A program made the position numbers and the translations under genes. The notes beneath the pieces are model-generated. The model saw only the letters and a list, made by a program, of their open reading frames with translations. It was not told the DNA's origin and ran no database searches. Positions 7,444 to 17,992 of a DNA stretch of 64,000 nt are shown in pieces. The DNA comes from Limisphaerales bacterium (GTDB lineage: Bacteria; Verrucomicrobiota; Verrucomicrobiia; Limisphaerales; UBA1096): NCBI GenBank assembly GCA_004213515.1, contig SHAK01000002.1:1-64000 (forward strand). The letters are read 5' to 3'. How positions within the stretch are numbered: position 1 is the first letter of the stretch; every line of letters starts with the position of its first letter.

Positions 7444-10242
7444 TTAATTGTCTGGACTCTCTTCAATAGAAACTTCTAAACCAGGGGCTCCGGGGCGCTG
7501 GAGGTTATATATTGTTATAGCCTGTGCAGCATTGTCGGCAGCAGGATTAGCTCGGCGAGCGTTGGAAACCGCAATATCCCGGGCATTATCATCTGGACGA
7601 TATTTTTCATGCAAAAGCCTGTGCTTGGATGCCAAATCCTGATTATCTAACTGAGCATAAATAAGAGATAAATTATAATGCGCAGTCAGATTTTCAGAAT
7701 CAAACGTTAATGTTTCTTTAAATCGCTTTATTGCTCGACTAAGAAAATCATTTCGCTTGGTCTCATTGACACGCTCTAATTTGGACCGCTCAAATAAAGT
7801 TTGACCAAGTGCATTTAATAATACGTAGTCCTGCGAAAAGTCAAAACCTCGATCGATCTGCTCCTGAGAGCGATCTTCGATTAGACTTCGAAAGTTTTCT
7901 ATTGACTCATCTAGAAATCCATTTTGCTTGTTAACGATACCATTAAACCAAGTGATCGTCCAAGGAGGCGCCGGTATTTTAGCCTTAGCAGCTCTAGCAA
8001 GTGCCTCGACGGCATCCTCTAAGCGGCCTTCCTTAACATATACACGGGCCAAATTGAGCGCTCCACTACCATAACCAAGCTCTTCAACTTTCTTGAATGC
8101 ATCCTCAGCTTGAATCAATTCTCCTTTTTCACTTCCTTTGTCTCCTTTGAGTAATAATCCTATACCGTAGTCGTTCCATCTCTGCCATTCAGGTTTGTCA
8201 GGCACTTGGCCAATTGCTGGATTACCATCAACAGGAAATGTCACTTTGTCACTCGACATTAAAGTGATTGGAAGATCGTTTTCTGACTTATTAGGGTAAA
8301 CATAACTCATGTATTTCGCATCAAACTTTCGGTACTGTAATTTGACAGAAACATTGATTTTTTCTTGAGCATCTTGCGGAACTTTAAATCGATAGTGAAC
8401 GACCTGACCAGAACCTGGAGGCATTTGGTTATTATATAATGGAGTGAAAATATCCTCAGCGTTACGACGATCAATCCTATTACCATCCTTATCTAACATA
8501 TAAACATTAATAAAATGTGACCAAGGATCAACCTCTAGACCATTTCCTAAACCTCCACTACGCCCGATAGTCTTTCCACTATTCTCTAATTCAACATCTA
8601 GCCATATTTCATTTGAGTCAACCGTACCTTGTGAGAACAAATGGCCGACCTTCATTGTTCGAACAACAACCTCAAGCAAATATTCTTTTCCAGACTTAAG
8701 GCTAGGTATCTTTGGCCTAATTGGTGCAATCAACTTTCCATCAACTTTTCCTTCTTCCTTAATACCAAATATTTCCACAACTACAGAGTCCTTCAAAAAA
8801 TCTTGATGGGCTTTGACTATATCAGGCTTATTTCGAATATGTGCAATTGCTGTATTAGCTCCATGAAAAAGATGATCATGAACCTGCAACCCGTTATCTT
8901 TACCACTAAAAAAGTCCGCTCCAAAATCATTAGAATCTTTCAAAGGCATATGACATTGATTGCAATCTCCAACGGCTTTGGGTGGGTAATAAAAACTGCG
9001 AACCCCATGACCGGAAACCCCACTTAAATGATAATTATCGTAATGATTCTGCCCCCGCAACCATTCTTTATAATGATTTAATTCAAACGGTAAACTCACC
9101 TTATGACAGGTGGAACAAAACTCCGGAGTCTTATGGAGCTCCTTTAGGAAAGTCTTTTTATGAAATTCCGGCTTAGCCTTTACCATCTGGCGATTAATAA
9201 ACCTTAAGATCGAGTTATCGCTTTTTGAAAAAGGATAATGAACCGGTTCCTCTATAGTGTAATCAGCATTTCCTTTAGTCGAATTAACGTGAGTAATAGC
9301 ATGACAAACAGTACAGGTAATTCCAGCATGTGCGGTTGGATGATTTCGCGTATCAAACTTAGGATCATCAAAAGCACCACTAAAAAATGGAACTGGATCA
9401 TGACAACCAGCACACCAACGTGAAGCATTCACATTTCCATCACGTTCAAGAAGCTTTTCCCGAGTTTCTGATATACTAAAATGATAAGGCTCATTATTGA
9501 ACGAACTAAAATGATGAACACTATGAAACCATCCCTCATAAACGTCGGGATGACACTCTTGGCAATATTTATCCATCATTAATGTGTCAGCTGGAATAAA
9601 ATTACCAGAAGCTGTTCTTGCCAAAGAAGGTTCAAAGTATTTTGCACCCTCTTTAGGCCCAACAACATTCCAATTTCTGGGGTCTTGTGTATGCAAAGCA
9701 ACTAGTGCAACTACTACTACACCAAATGAAACCGCCCAACTTACTCCAGTCTTCCACTTTATCTTAGGCCCAGCTAATCGATGCAAAATATAAAGCCAAA
9801 CTGCTAATAAAGGCGAAATCACATGTGCCCAATACATCCAATCCCTCAGATTCGGGTTTTTAATTTCAAAACCATCAACCCTCATTAACGCTAGACCACT
9901 TAATAATAAAATAATACTTATCGAAAAAAGCGCATAACCGACTGAAGCAGCACGTTTATTTGGCCGATTCCAAGCATTTTTAATATGAAAAATCCCAAAA
10001 AATATGACTGGTAAAATAATTAATAGCCCCAGAACTAAATGCCCCAAGAACATCAACTGGTAAAAATAATTTTGATATGTCTCCCCCCGAGACCACTCAA
10101 GAAATGTAATACTGGAAAGATAAGCAGAATTAGCCCCTAGCAAGGCAAATAAAACAAATATAACGAATAGCACAATCCGTAAACGCGGACCAACTGCACG
10201 AACATATTTTCTTTTGAGCGGTGTTTTTTTCTCCGAATCCAT
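7444..10242 (-). CDS. Membrane-anchored multiheme (five CXXCH) cytochrome c with C-terminal TPR repeats
   Basis: N-terminal hydrophobic segments; CQECH, CAGCH, CTVCH, CSTCH, CNQCH haem-attachment motifs; C-terminal TPR-like region (DAFKKVEELGYGSGALNLARVYVKEGRLEDAVEAL, AHYNLSLIYAQLDNQDLA). Confidence 0.9.
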   Translation of the reverse strand: MDSEKKTPLKRKYVRAVGPRLRIVLFVIFVLFALLGANSAYLSSITFLEWSRGETYQNYFYQLMFLGHLVLGLLIILPVIFFGIFHIKNAWNRPNKRAASVGYALFSISIILLLSGLALMRVDGFEIKNPNLRDWMYWAHVISPLLAVWLYILHRLAGPKIKWKTGVSWAVSFGVVVVALVALHTQDPRNWNVVGPKEGAKYFEPSLARTASGNFIPADTLMMDKYCQECHPDVYEGWFHSVHHFSSFNNEPYHFSISETREKLLERDGNVNASRWCAGCHDPVPFFSGAFDDPKFDTRNHPTAHAGITCTVCHAITHVNSTKGNADYTIEEPVHYPFSKSDNSILRFINRQMVKAKPEFHKKTFLKELHKTPEFCSTCHKVSLPFELNHYKEWLRGQNHYDNYHLSGVSGHGVRSFYYPPKAVGDCNQCHMPLKDSNDFGADFFSGKDNGLQVHDHLFHGANTAIAHIRNKPDIVKAHQDFLKDSVVVEIFGIKEEGKVDGKLIAPIRPKIPSLKSGKEYLLEVVVRTMKVGHLFSQGTVDSNEIWLDVELENSGKTIGRSGGLGNGLEVDPWSHFINVYMLDKDGNRIDRRNAEDIFTPLYNNQMPPGSGQVVHYRFKVPQDAQEKINVSVKLQYRKFDAKYMSYVYPNKSENDLPITLMSSDKVTFPVDGNPAIGQVPDKPEWQRWNDYGIGLLLKGDKGSEKGELIQAEDAFKKVEELGYGSGALNLARVYVKEGRLEDAVEALARAAKAKIPAPPWTITWFNGIVNKQNGFLDESIENFRSLIEDRSQEQIDRGFDFSQDYVLLNALGQTLFERSKLERVNETKRNDFLSRAIKRFKETLTFDSENLTAHYNLSLIYAQLDNQDLASKHRLLHEKYRPDDNARDIAVSNARRANPAADNAAQAITIYNLQRPGAPGLEVSIEESPDN

Positions 10243-10349
10243 TAAGCAAAACTCACATCAAATAGCGGACAGAAAAATTAATATAACTCTTATCACATCA
10301 AATTTGCAACAATACTTAACTGTATGACAGTAAAGACTTCAAAGTGTCA

Positions 10350-11150
10350 TCACATTGAAGATCTTAGTTTTAATCTATATCGACCATCAATTCTTGCTAC
10401 ACGAGCCTCGTCACGAAATACTTTTGATAACTTTTGGCTTGTAAGCATTTTTCTTATTGGCCCGCTATCAAAGACTCGTCCATCAAGTAATAATAATGCA
10501 TGAGTATAAATGGGGGTAATCTCTTCTATATGATGAGTTACATAAATGAACGTAGGAGTATTTTTTGCTCGGCCTAGATCGTCTATAAATTTTAAGAAAT
10601 TTTCACGAGCTGCAGGATCGAGGCCTGCACAGGGTTCGTCTAGGAGCAATAAACTAGGATTAGCCATAAGCGATCGAGCAATTAAAACTCGCTGTCGCTC
10701 GCCTTGCGATAAGACTGACCAAAGGCGATCTGCTAAATAACTGCAACGAATACGGCGCAATATCTTTTTTGCCTCTTTGCAGTCGGATGGTTTAGGTCGA
10801 CCCCAAAGATCAATCATTCCGTACTTACCAGTAATCACAGAAATCAATGCTGGTTCATCTTCCGCCATCATTTGACGGAGACTAGAACTAACTAGTCCTA
10901 TTTTTTTTCGAAGTGTCGGCCAATGAGCTTGTCCGTAGCGTTGACTCAGTAAATCAATTTCTCCTTTAGTTGGAGAGAAGTATCCGGTTATAGCGCTAAG
11001 TAATGTAGTCTTACCGGAACCATTCCCTCCTAGCACGACCCAATGCTCACCTTGGTTAACTTGCCAATTAATGCTTTTTAAAATTACTTTTTGATCTCGC
11101 TGTATTGTGAGATTAGACAACTTTATAATTGGGTTGTCAGACTTCATCAT
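10350..11150 (-). CDS. ABC transporter ATP-binding protein (ModF-like, standalone)
   Basis: Walker A GGNGSGKTT, signature LSQGERQRVLIARSL, Walker B LLLLDEPCAGLD, H-loop YVTHH. Confidence 0.94.
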   Translation of the reverse strand: MMKSDNPIIKLSNLTIQRDQKVILKSINWQVNQGEHWVVLGGNGSGKTTLLSAITGYFSPTKGEIDLLSQRYGQAHWPTLRKKIGLVSSSLRQMMAEDEPALISVITGKYGMIDLWGRPKPSDCKEAKKILRRIRCSYLADRLWSVLSQGERQRVLIARSLMANPSLLLLDEPCAGLDPAARENFLKFIDDLGRAKNTPTFIYVTHHIEEITPIYTHALLLLDGRVFDSGPIRKMLTSQKLSKVFRDEARVARIDGRYRLKLRSSM

Positions 11151-11156
11151 AGAAAA

Positions 11157-11930
11157 TTAGATTTCCGAGATTGCATCATTAACACCATCCCAAAAAATAA
11201 TACGTGCCTGCAATGCCTTTTGAGCAGCTTCCAGCGCTTCTTCTATTAACTTGAAATTTTCATAACAAAGGCAAGACAACATTTGCATTGCCATCGGTCC
11301 ATGAGACTCCTCATCGAGTTGAGTATGCCGATTTAAATAATAATGGAATAATGGAGCCTCTGCCTCCATAATTTTAATGTCTTTAAGAAGTGATTTGAAC
11401 ATTCTCGGGACAATATCCTCACGTCCAAGCGCAAATGCAGCGGCAACACAATGTGCTTGTCCTCCTTCAATAACCTCGAAGGTTGAATGCATAAATTCCC
11501 TTGCAGGCTCAGGAACCTCTTCTCTTTCCAATGCCTTACTCAAACCGTTTGATAAAACACAAGAGATGAAATTATTAATACCACTAGAGTCTGCTCCTAA
11601 CTCCTTCATTGATTTTCGATACATATCGAAATGGCTAATATATTGATATTCGCTATTATGAAGCGCCTTATCAGACTCCTCTTCTGTAACTATCTCATTA
11701 ATAAAACGACGTATGTCAGCATTCCCATCTGGCAACCAAGGCGAACCATGAGGTGCAAAATTATTCTGTAAATTTTTAAGCAGCGACATGAAATCCCATA
11801 CCGGATACACATGGTGCTCCATAAAAACCCGCAAACGAGGCAATGTCGTTACTGATCGGAAAACTGGATGCTTAAACAACTTTTCACGAAGGGGATCTAG
11901 GGAAGACGAATCAAATGTACTACTCATCAA
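11157..11930 (-). CDS. DUF3050-like (haem-oxygenase/TenA-like fold) protein
   Basis: LREKLFKHPVFRSVTTLPRLRVFMEHHVYPVWDFMSLLKNLQ...INEIVTEEESD...FYYLNRHTQLDEESHGPMAMQML pattern. Confidence 0.75.
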   Translation of the reverse strand: MMSSTFDSSSLDPLREKLFKHPVFRSVTTLPRLRVFMEHHVYPVWDFMSLLKNLQNNFAPHGSPWLPDGNADIRRFINEIVTEEESDKALHNSEYQYISHFDMYRKSMKELGADSSGINNFISCVLSNGLSKALEREEVPEPAREFMHSTFEVIEGGQAHCVAAAFALGREDIVPRMFKSLLKDIKIMEAEAPLFHYYLNRHTQLDEESHGPMAMQMLSCLCYENFKLIEEALEAAQKALQARIIFWDGVNDAISEI

Positions 11931-11987
11931 ATAAACAAAATATACAGTTCTACAGTCGACTAATCAAATGTTCACTTTACTAACATA

Positions 11988-14417
11988 TTACCCTCTAATA
12001 GTTGCATTTAGATCATTACTCAATTGATCAATGACTTTTTTATGAATGGCATCAATTTGCTTATCTTTCAAGGTACTATCATCAGATCGATAGTGGAATG
12101 CATATGCAACGCTCTTATTACCATCTTCAACACCTTCTCCTCGATAAACATCGAACAATTCTACCTCTTTAAGATATTTTGGCTTTGCCTTACTAGCACA
12201 GGCCAAAACTGAATCATGAGTAACATCTTCAGCAACAATCATTGCAACATCTCGGCGTGTTCCAGGGAACTCAGGTAAAGACTTAAAACTACGCTTCGTT
12301 GTACGGCGTTTAAGCACTATATCCAAGTCTAATTCAGCTAAAAAAACAGGGTTCTTTAAATCATAACGACGTGAAATTAAAGGAGACAATTGCCCTAAAG
12401 TTCCAACAGCTATATTCCCAATGCGAACACTACCTGACTCAACAAAAAAATCTCCTGAAGAACCCTCACGAATGTATCCTACTCCACGCATGCCAAATTG
12501 ATCAGCAAACTCTTCAATAATCCCCTTCAAATCAGTAAACTCATTGATATCATCTCTATTTTCTCCTTCATGGAATGGAAGAAACCTTCGCCCAGTTAAG
12601 GCAATCCCTAGACGCCACCCTTCTACTGGTGATCCACCCTCTTCACGGAAAACTCGACCAATTTCAAACATTCCTAAATCGGGCACTTCATGGTTCGCAT
12701 TATGTTTTAGGACATTAATCAAGCCAGGCAATAAACTTGTTCGCAACTTATCCTGTTCGCTACTAAGCGGATACTCCAATCCGATCTGATTAATTTCAAG
12801 CAACTCCAGAACCTTACCTGAAACAAGCGTCTGAGTTTGTGCTTCATACAAACCGAAGCCGATTAAAATGGAGCGAATCTCTTCAAAGGCGTCGTGAGTC
12901 TTGTCGAACGAGTGAGATCCAACACAACCACGCGGAGGGGTAGATGGCACTTTATCAACACCAAAAATCCTAATAACTTCTTCAATCAAATCAACCTCTC
13001 GCTTCAAATCAACCCTAGCAGTCGGAATTCGAAATAATGCAGAGGTATCTCCATTTCGTGAAATCACTTCAAGTCCAAGTCCTGTTAAATTGACAACCTG
13101 CTGATCTGCATCAATAGAAATCCCTAACAATTGATCAGTTTTACCAAAACGCAAAGAAATCTCATTCGGCTGAACCGGCTCTGGATAAGCATCGATATTT
13201 CCCTTAACTAAAAGGCCTCCTGCTGTATCAATGATTAATTGCGCTGCCCGTCGACTAACCAAATCACAACAGTTAGGATCACATCCACGCTCAAAACGAT
13301 ATGAAGCATCAGTACTTATTGCCAACTTCTTAGCGGTAGCACGAATATTTTTAGGGTTAAAATAAGCACACTCAATTAATACATCTTCAGTCTCAACACC
13401 AATTTCACTGTTTAAGCCGCCCATAATTCCAGCCAAAGCTACACCCCTTGTTTGATCTGCTATTAGCAAATCACTACTTGCTAAATTATGCTCTTTCTCA
13501 TCTAGTGTTGTGAACTTCTCTTCTTCTGCAGCACTTCTGACTACAATAATTGGTTTTTCAGCCTCCTCTTTTTTTTCAAGCAAATTGAAATCAAAAGCAT
13601 GTAAAGGCTGTCCAGTTTCCAACATAACAAAATTAGTCACGTCGACAACATTGTTAATACTACGAACACCGACCATTTCAAGTTTGTTACGAAGCCAATC
13701 CGGACTTGGGCCAACCTGAACACCTCGTAATATTCGAGCATTGTATCGTGGACATTGTTCAGTATTATCAAGCAAAACATCAAAAACATCCGAAGCCTCC
13801 TCATCGTTAGTGGGCAGCTCAGGTATTTGCGGCATGCGAAGAGGATTGCCAGTTAAAGCGCTCAATTCACGAGCAATCCCAATAACACTATTCCAATCGG
13901 GCCTATTTGGAGTCACTTCTAAATCGTAAACCACATCATCACCAGTTCGGCCAAGATGCTCAGCAAAAGGCTGACCAACCTTAGAATTTTCAGAAAGAAT
14001 AAGTAGTCCACTAGCATCATCAGCAATTCCAAGCTCTTTGCCAGAACACATCATACCGCAGGACTCTACTCCGCGAATTTTGCCAACTTTGATCTTGAAA
14101 GGTTTCTCACCTGGTTCAACAGGCATTTCACAGCCGGGTAATGCTAAAGGCACCTTGCTACCTATATCAAAATTTGTTGCCCCACAAACAATCTGCCGCA
14201 CCTCTTTTCCATCATTTACTTTACATAAAGACAATCTATCAGCATCTGGATGCTGCTCTTTTTCCAATACCTCAGCGACAACAATACCATCAAACCCACC
14301 AGATACTTTCTCAACGCTTTCAACCTCTAATCCGACCATGGTCAATAGCTCTGTAAGCTCATCAGGGGACGCATCAAAGTCGACATATTCTCTCAACCAA
14401 TTGTAGGTAACTTTCAT
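11988..14417 (-). CDS. pheT: Phenylalanyl-tRNA synthetase beta subunit
   Basis: MKVTYNWLREYVDFD, tRNA-binding domain (VAEVLEKEQHPDADRLSLCKVNDG), DVTPNRPDWNSVIGIARE, NVVDVTNFVMLETGQPLHAFD, anticodon-binding C-terminus (PEFPGTRRDVAMIV). Confidence 0.97.
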   Translation of the reverse strand: MKVTYNWLREYVDFDASPDELTELLTMVGLEVESVEKVSGGFDGIVVAEVLEKEQHPDADRLSLCKVNDGKEVRQIVCGATNFDIGSKVPLALPGCEMPVEPGEKPFKIKVGKIRGVESCGMMCSGKELGIADDASGLLILSENSKVGQPFAEHLGRTGDDVVYDLEVTPNRPDWNSVIGIARELSALTGNPLRMPQIPELPTNDEEASDVFDVLLDNTEQCPRYNARILRGVQVGPSPDWLRNKLEMVGVRSINNVVDVTNFVMLETGQPLHAFDFNLLEKKEEAEKPIIVVRSAAEEEKFTTLDEKEHNLASSDLLIADQTRGVALAGIMGGLNSEIGVETEDVLIECAYFNPKNIRATAKKLAISTDASYRFERGCDPNCCDLVSRRAAQLIIDTAGGLLVKGNIDAYPEPVQPNEISLRFGKTDQLLGISIDADQQVVNLTGLGLEVISRNGDTSALFRIPTARVDLKREVDLIEEVIRIFGVDKVPSTPPRGCVGSHSFDKTHDAFEEIRSILIGFGLYEAQTQTLVSGKVLELLEINQIGLEYPLSSEQDKLRTSLLPGLINVLKHNANHEVPDLGMFEIGRVFREEGGSPVEGWRLGIALTGRRFLPFHEGENRDDINEFTDLKGIIEEFADQFGMRGVGYIREGSSGDFFVESGSVRIGNIAVGTLGQLSPLISRRYDLKNPVFLAELDLDIVLKRRTTKRSFKSLPEFPGTRRDVAMIVAEDVTHDSVLACASKAKPKYLKEVELFDVYRGEGVEDGNKSVAYAFHYRSDDSTLKDKQIDAIHKKVIDQLSNDLNATIRG

Positions 14418-14533
14418 TTACTCAGGAAAACCGGGAAAAACCGGGAAAAACAAAACTAAACCAAAATCAGCAAAATGCGATTGAATTTTTAATAAGATCA
14501 TAACCAAAAATTCTTTGCCACAACTATGTAGAG

Positions 14534-16885
14534 ATGAAACACTTCGTCCCCATGATTTTAGGAAAAACAATTCAATCTTTTCGGAAACAAGCCGGACTGC
14601 TTTTTACTATCGTCATAAGTTTACAGCCTATTACTGCCAAGCAGGCTGAATCCGAAGAAAAAAAATTACCCGAAGGACATTCTTTTCACGGGGAAGCTTT
14701 TAACGAAGGACCACGCCAAAAAGCATACCTCATGAAAGGCATGGGACGTGTTCGCTTTCCTATCACAACAAACAAACAAGAAGCGCAATTATTTTTTACG
14801 CAAGGGGTCTCGCAATTGCATGGATTTTGGTACTTTGAAGCTGAACGCAGTTTTAGGCAGGCGGCTATGCTTGATCCTGATTGTGCAATGGCATATTGGG
14901 GCATGGCGGTTGCAAACCGTAATAATTCTGAACGCGCAAAAAAATTTATCACCGCCGCAAAAGAACGTCGTAAAAACACAAGTAAAAGGGAAAGACTTTG
15001 GATAGACTCTGAAGTCAATTATTGGGCTGATACAAAAAAGAAAGAAAAAGATCGGAGGCGTAAAATGGTTCGTGACCTTGAATCTATTATTTTCGATTTT
15101 CCAGAAGACATTGAAGCAAAAGCATTTCTAGCAGTTTGGCTATGGCAGAGCTCACATAAAGGACTTACCATCAGTAGTCACATGACAATTAATATGTTAA
15201 TTGAAGATGTTCTGGATATTGAACCCATGCATCCATGCCATCACTATCGAATACATCTTTGGGATAGTGAAAAACCAGAAAGAGCTATTCTCTCAGCCGC
15301 CAATTGCGGCCAAGCCTCTCCTGGAATAGCACACATGTGGCATATGCCTGGGCATATTTATTCTAAACTTAAGCGCTATCAGGATGCTGTTTGGCAGCAG
15401 GAAGCAAGCGCTCGTGTAGATCACTCACACATGATTCGAGATCTTATTTTACCTGATCAAATTCACAACTTTGCTCATAATAATGAATGGCTCATACGTA
15501 ATCTCAATTTTCTTGGACGCATAAATGATGCAGTAGCGCTTGCTAAGAACATGATTGAATTACCTCGCCATCCAAAGATTAACACTTTAGCTAAACCCGA
15601 TTCCCCAACCGAGTACGGAAAACGAGGCAGCGCCAGATATGGCCGTTCACGATTAATTGAAACTTTATTAAGATACGAAATGTGGGAGGAAATAATTCAA
15701 CTCTCACAAACAGTTTATCTTGCTGATACGACTATTCCAGAAGAACAAGCCAAGCGTTTGGCCGCTCTAGGAGCTGCACATTATTCGCTTGGACAAGAAG
15801 ATAAAGGGTCCGAAGCATTAAAAGAGATAGAAAATATTAGCATCAAACTTAAACAACTTAAACTCGAAGCTAGCGCAAAAGCAGAAGAAAAAGCACGAGC
15901 TGAAAAGAAAAGCGATAACGATATTAATAAGGCTATGGTTGAAGCAATGAACAAATTCAACAATCGCTTTAAAACTATTAATCAATATAAAGCCGAACTT
16001 CTTGTATATGATTCTATTCACAATAAGGATGAAGATACTTTTAAAAATCAGCTTAAAAAAGCAACTCGTATTGCTCGTGAACGAAAAGCCCAACTTCAAT
16101 TAAAAATTGGTAATGAAAAGGAGGCACTAAAGCTTGCTAGCGAATCAGCTAAATCCGCCAAAGAAGTGCAACCGTTAGCTAATTATGCAGATTTACTCTG
16201 GAAGGCTGGAAAAGAAAAAGAAGCGATAGAGCAGTTCAAATCACTGCGAAAGATTTCTGGAAATATAGATATCGAACATGCTCTTTTTCAAAGGCTAAAC
16301 CCAATAGCACAAAAACTTAAACTACCTGAAGATTGGCGTGTTCAAAATAAATCTTCAAACGATGTTGGAGAACGCCCATCGCTAGACTTGCTTGGCCCAT
16401 TCCGTTGGTCTCCTTCACTGGCTCCGCATTGGTCTCTTACTGACGGGCAAGGAAAAAAACACTCTCTAACTGACTACACAGGCAGGCCCGTTATAGTTGT
16501 TTTTTATCTAGGTAAAGGTTGTGTTCATTGCATCGAACAACTAAGTGCATTTGCACCTGAAGTTGATTCTTTCAAGCAAGCCGGAATCGATCTTATTGCT
16601 ATAAGCACAGATAACATTGGAGGCCTGCGTGAAACGTTTCAATTGAATAAAGACAAACCATTCCCCTTTCCTCTTGTTTCTGACACCTCATTAAAAGTTT
16701 TTAAAAAGTATAAAGCATACGACGATTTTGAGAAAAAACCACTGCACGGAACATTCCTTATAGACCGCGGCGGCCACATAAGATGGCAAGATATTAGCTT
16801 TGAGCCCTTCACCGAGCTACAATTCTTAATAAAGGAATCAAAACGACTCCTAGCTCAGGAACCTCCTCAAGTCACTAGGCGCTAA
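14534..16885 (+). CDS. TPR protein fused to a C-terminal thioredoxin/peroxiredoxin (redoxin) domain
   Basis: N-terminal TPR region (FFTQGVSQLHGFWYFEAERSFRQAAMLDPDCAMAYWGMA); C-terminal TDYTGRPVIVVFYLGKGCVHCIEQLSAFAPEVDSFKQAGIDLIAISTD. Confidence 0.88.
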   Translation: MKHFVPMILGKTIQSFRKQAGLLFTIVISLQPITAKQAESEEKKLPEGHSFHGEAFNEGPRQKAYLMKGMGRVRFPITTNKQEAQLFFTQGVSQLHGFWYFEAERSFRQAAMLDPDCAMAYWGMAVANRNNSERAKKFITAAKERRKNTSKRERLWIDSEVNYWADTKKKEKDRRRKMVRDLESIIFDFPEDIEAKAFLAVWLWQSSHKGLTISSHMTINMLIEDVLDIEPMHPCHHYRIHLWDSEKPERAILSAANCGQASPGIAHMWHMPGHIYSKLKRYQDAVWQQEASARVDHSHMIRDLILPDQIHNFAHNNEWLIRNLNFLGRINDAVALAKNMIELPRHPKINTLAKPDSPTEYGKRGSARYGRSRLIETLLRYEMWEEIIQLSQTVYLADTTIPEEQAKRLAALGAAHYSLGQEDKGSEALKEIENISIKLKQLKLEASAKAEEKARAEKKSDNDINKAMVEAMNKFNNRFKTINQYKAELLVYDSIHNKDEDTFKNQLKKATRIARERKAQLQLKIGNEKEALKLASESAKSAKEVQPLANYADLLWKAGKEKEAIEQFKSLRKISGNIDIEHALFQRLNPIAQKLKLPEDWRVQNKSSNDVGERPSLDLLGPFRWSPSLAPHWSLTDGQGKKHSLTDYTGRPVIVVFYLGKGCVHCIEQLSAFAPEVDSFKQAGIDLIAISTDNIGGLRETFQLNKDKPFPFPLVSDTSLKVFKKYKAYDDFEKKPLHGTFLIDRGGHIRWQDISFEPFTELQFLIKESKRLLAQEPPQVTRR

Positions 16886-17889
16886 TCATTATTGGATTTA
16901 TTTTCAAGAATTTTTTTAGCTGCCTCACGTACAGACTGAATTAGTTCAGGCGGTTTGATGACTTTTGCATTTCCGCACCAATTCATAACCCATCGCTGAA
17001 CTTCTGTTAAACTATTCAAACGCATTGTTAACTCTACTCCTCCGTCTACCATCTCACGCTGAGTCTGAGTTTGATGCCAATTTTTTTCACGAATATAATC
17101 TGCCACTAGCTCATTAAATTGAATTACAACCTCCTGCTCCTTATCACCTGTTACTACAGCAAAACTTCCCCGTAAACGCTGCTCGAGTGAAAATTTTTTA
17201 GGAGGCTCAAAGAAAACACCTGTCTCTTTAAAGTCTTTAATTCTAGCCGGAGAGAATGTTCGTATATCACCACGTAAATGACAGTGCGCAAACAGAAACC
17301 ATTCACCATTAACATTGGCAAGGTGATAGGGATCTACCACTCTTAATTCAGCTTCAGTTGCAGCAGGCTTACGATAGTTAAATTGTAATTGTCGATTGCT
17401 AGCAGCAGCTTTCGCAAGAGCGTCAATAACTTCGAGGTTTAAAATCGGTTCAGCACTCCTCCGAAACGAAATGCTTTGATCAAATTCATCTAGATTAAAA
17501 GATATAGTATCTGTTAATCCATCAGCAATTTTTCTAAAAGCACTCATTAAAGGTTTTTCAAAGTTTGTTCCTTTGTACTGTTGCATTGCTTTTTCAGAAA
17601 CAAGCATCGCAAATAATTCTCCTTCAGTAATATTAACTGTAGGGAATTGGCCAACCTCTTCAGTATAATGGTAACCATTGTAAGCTGGTTCGAATTCAAC
17701 TGGTAAATTCATACGATCCCGCATAAATGCAATATCACGATAAATTGTCTTTGTTGTAACTTCCAATTCACGAGACAAGCGAGATGCATTAGGATGAAGT
17801 CCTCTTTTCAAAAGATTGTGAACCTTTAACATTCTTTCGATAGGAGGACGCGCTGCCTGCTTAGCCGAATCTTTGCGAAGCATTTCCAT
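16882..17889 (-). CDS. HTH/WYL-domain transcriptional regulator (YafY-like)
   Basis: N-terminal HTH (NASRLSRELEVTTKTIYRDIAFMRDRMNLPVEF) and WYL-type region (LQFNYRKPAATEAELRVVDPYHLANVNGEWFLFAHC). Confidence 0.9.
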   Translation of the reverse strand: MEMLRKDSAKQAARPPIERMLKVHNLLKRGLHPNASRLSRELEVTTKTIYRDIAFMRDRMNLPVEFEPAYNGYHYTEEVGQFPTVNITEGELFAMLVSEKAMQQYKGTNFEKPLMSAFRKIADGLTDTISFNLDEFDQSISFRRSAEPILNLEVIDALAKAAASNRQLQFNYRKPAATEAELRVVDPYHLANVNGEWFLFAHCHLRGDIRTFSPARIKDFKETGVFFEPPKKFSLEQRLRGSFAVVTGDKEQEVVIQFNELVADYIREKNWHQTQTQREMVDGGVELTMRLNSLTEVQRWVMNWCGNAKVIKPPELIQSVREAAKKILENKSNND

Positions 17890-17942
17890 GAAGAAACAAA
17901 AAATAAGCTAAGTATCAACAAGCATCCAGCAAAAGTAGGAAA

Positions 17943-17970
17943 CAAAAAAACGAGCCTAATTAGGCCCGTT
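17943..17970 (-). terminator. Rho-independent terminator downstream of rho
   Basis: On the minus strand AACGGGCCTAATTAGGCTCGTTTTTTT: hairpin plus T-tract right after the rho stop. Confidence 0.75.
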
Positions 17971-17992
17971 ATAAAAATATAAAATTTATGCC

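Noticed and set aside
8641-9027. 128-aa plus-strand ORF over the multihaem cytochrome gene
   Set aside because: Antisense ORF within a coherent 932-aa CDS whose CXXCH motifs support the minus-strand frame.
14038-14406. 122-aa plus-strand ORF over pheT
   Set aside because: Antisense to highly conserved pheT coding sequence; no domain or expression signal of its own.
14427-14451. Short direct repeat CCGGGAAAAA x2 just upstream of pheT
   Set aside because: Only two 10-bp copies; consistent with a simple slippage duplication, no CRISPR-like spacing or supporting structure.
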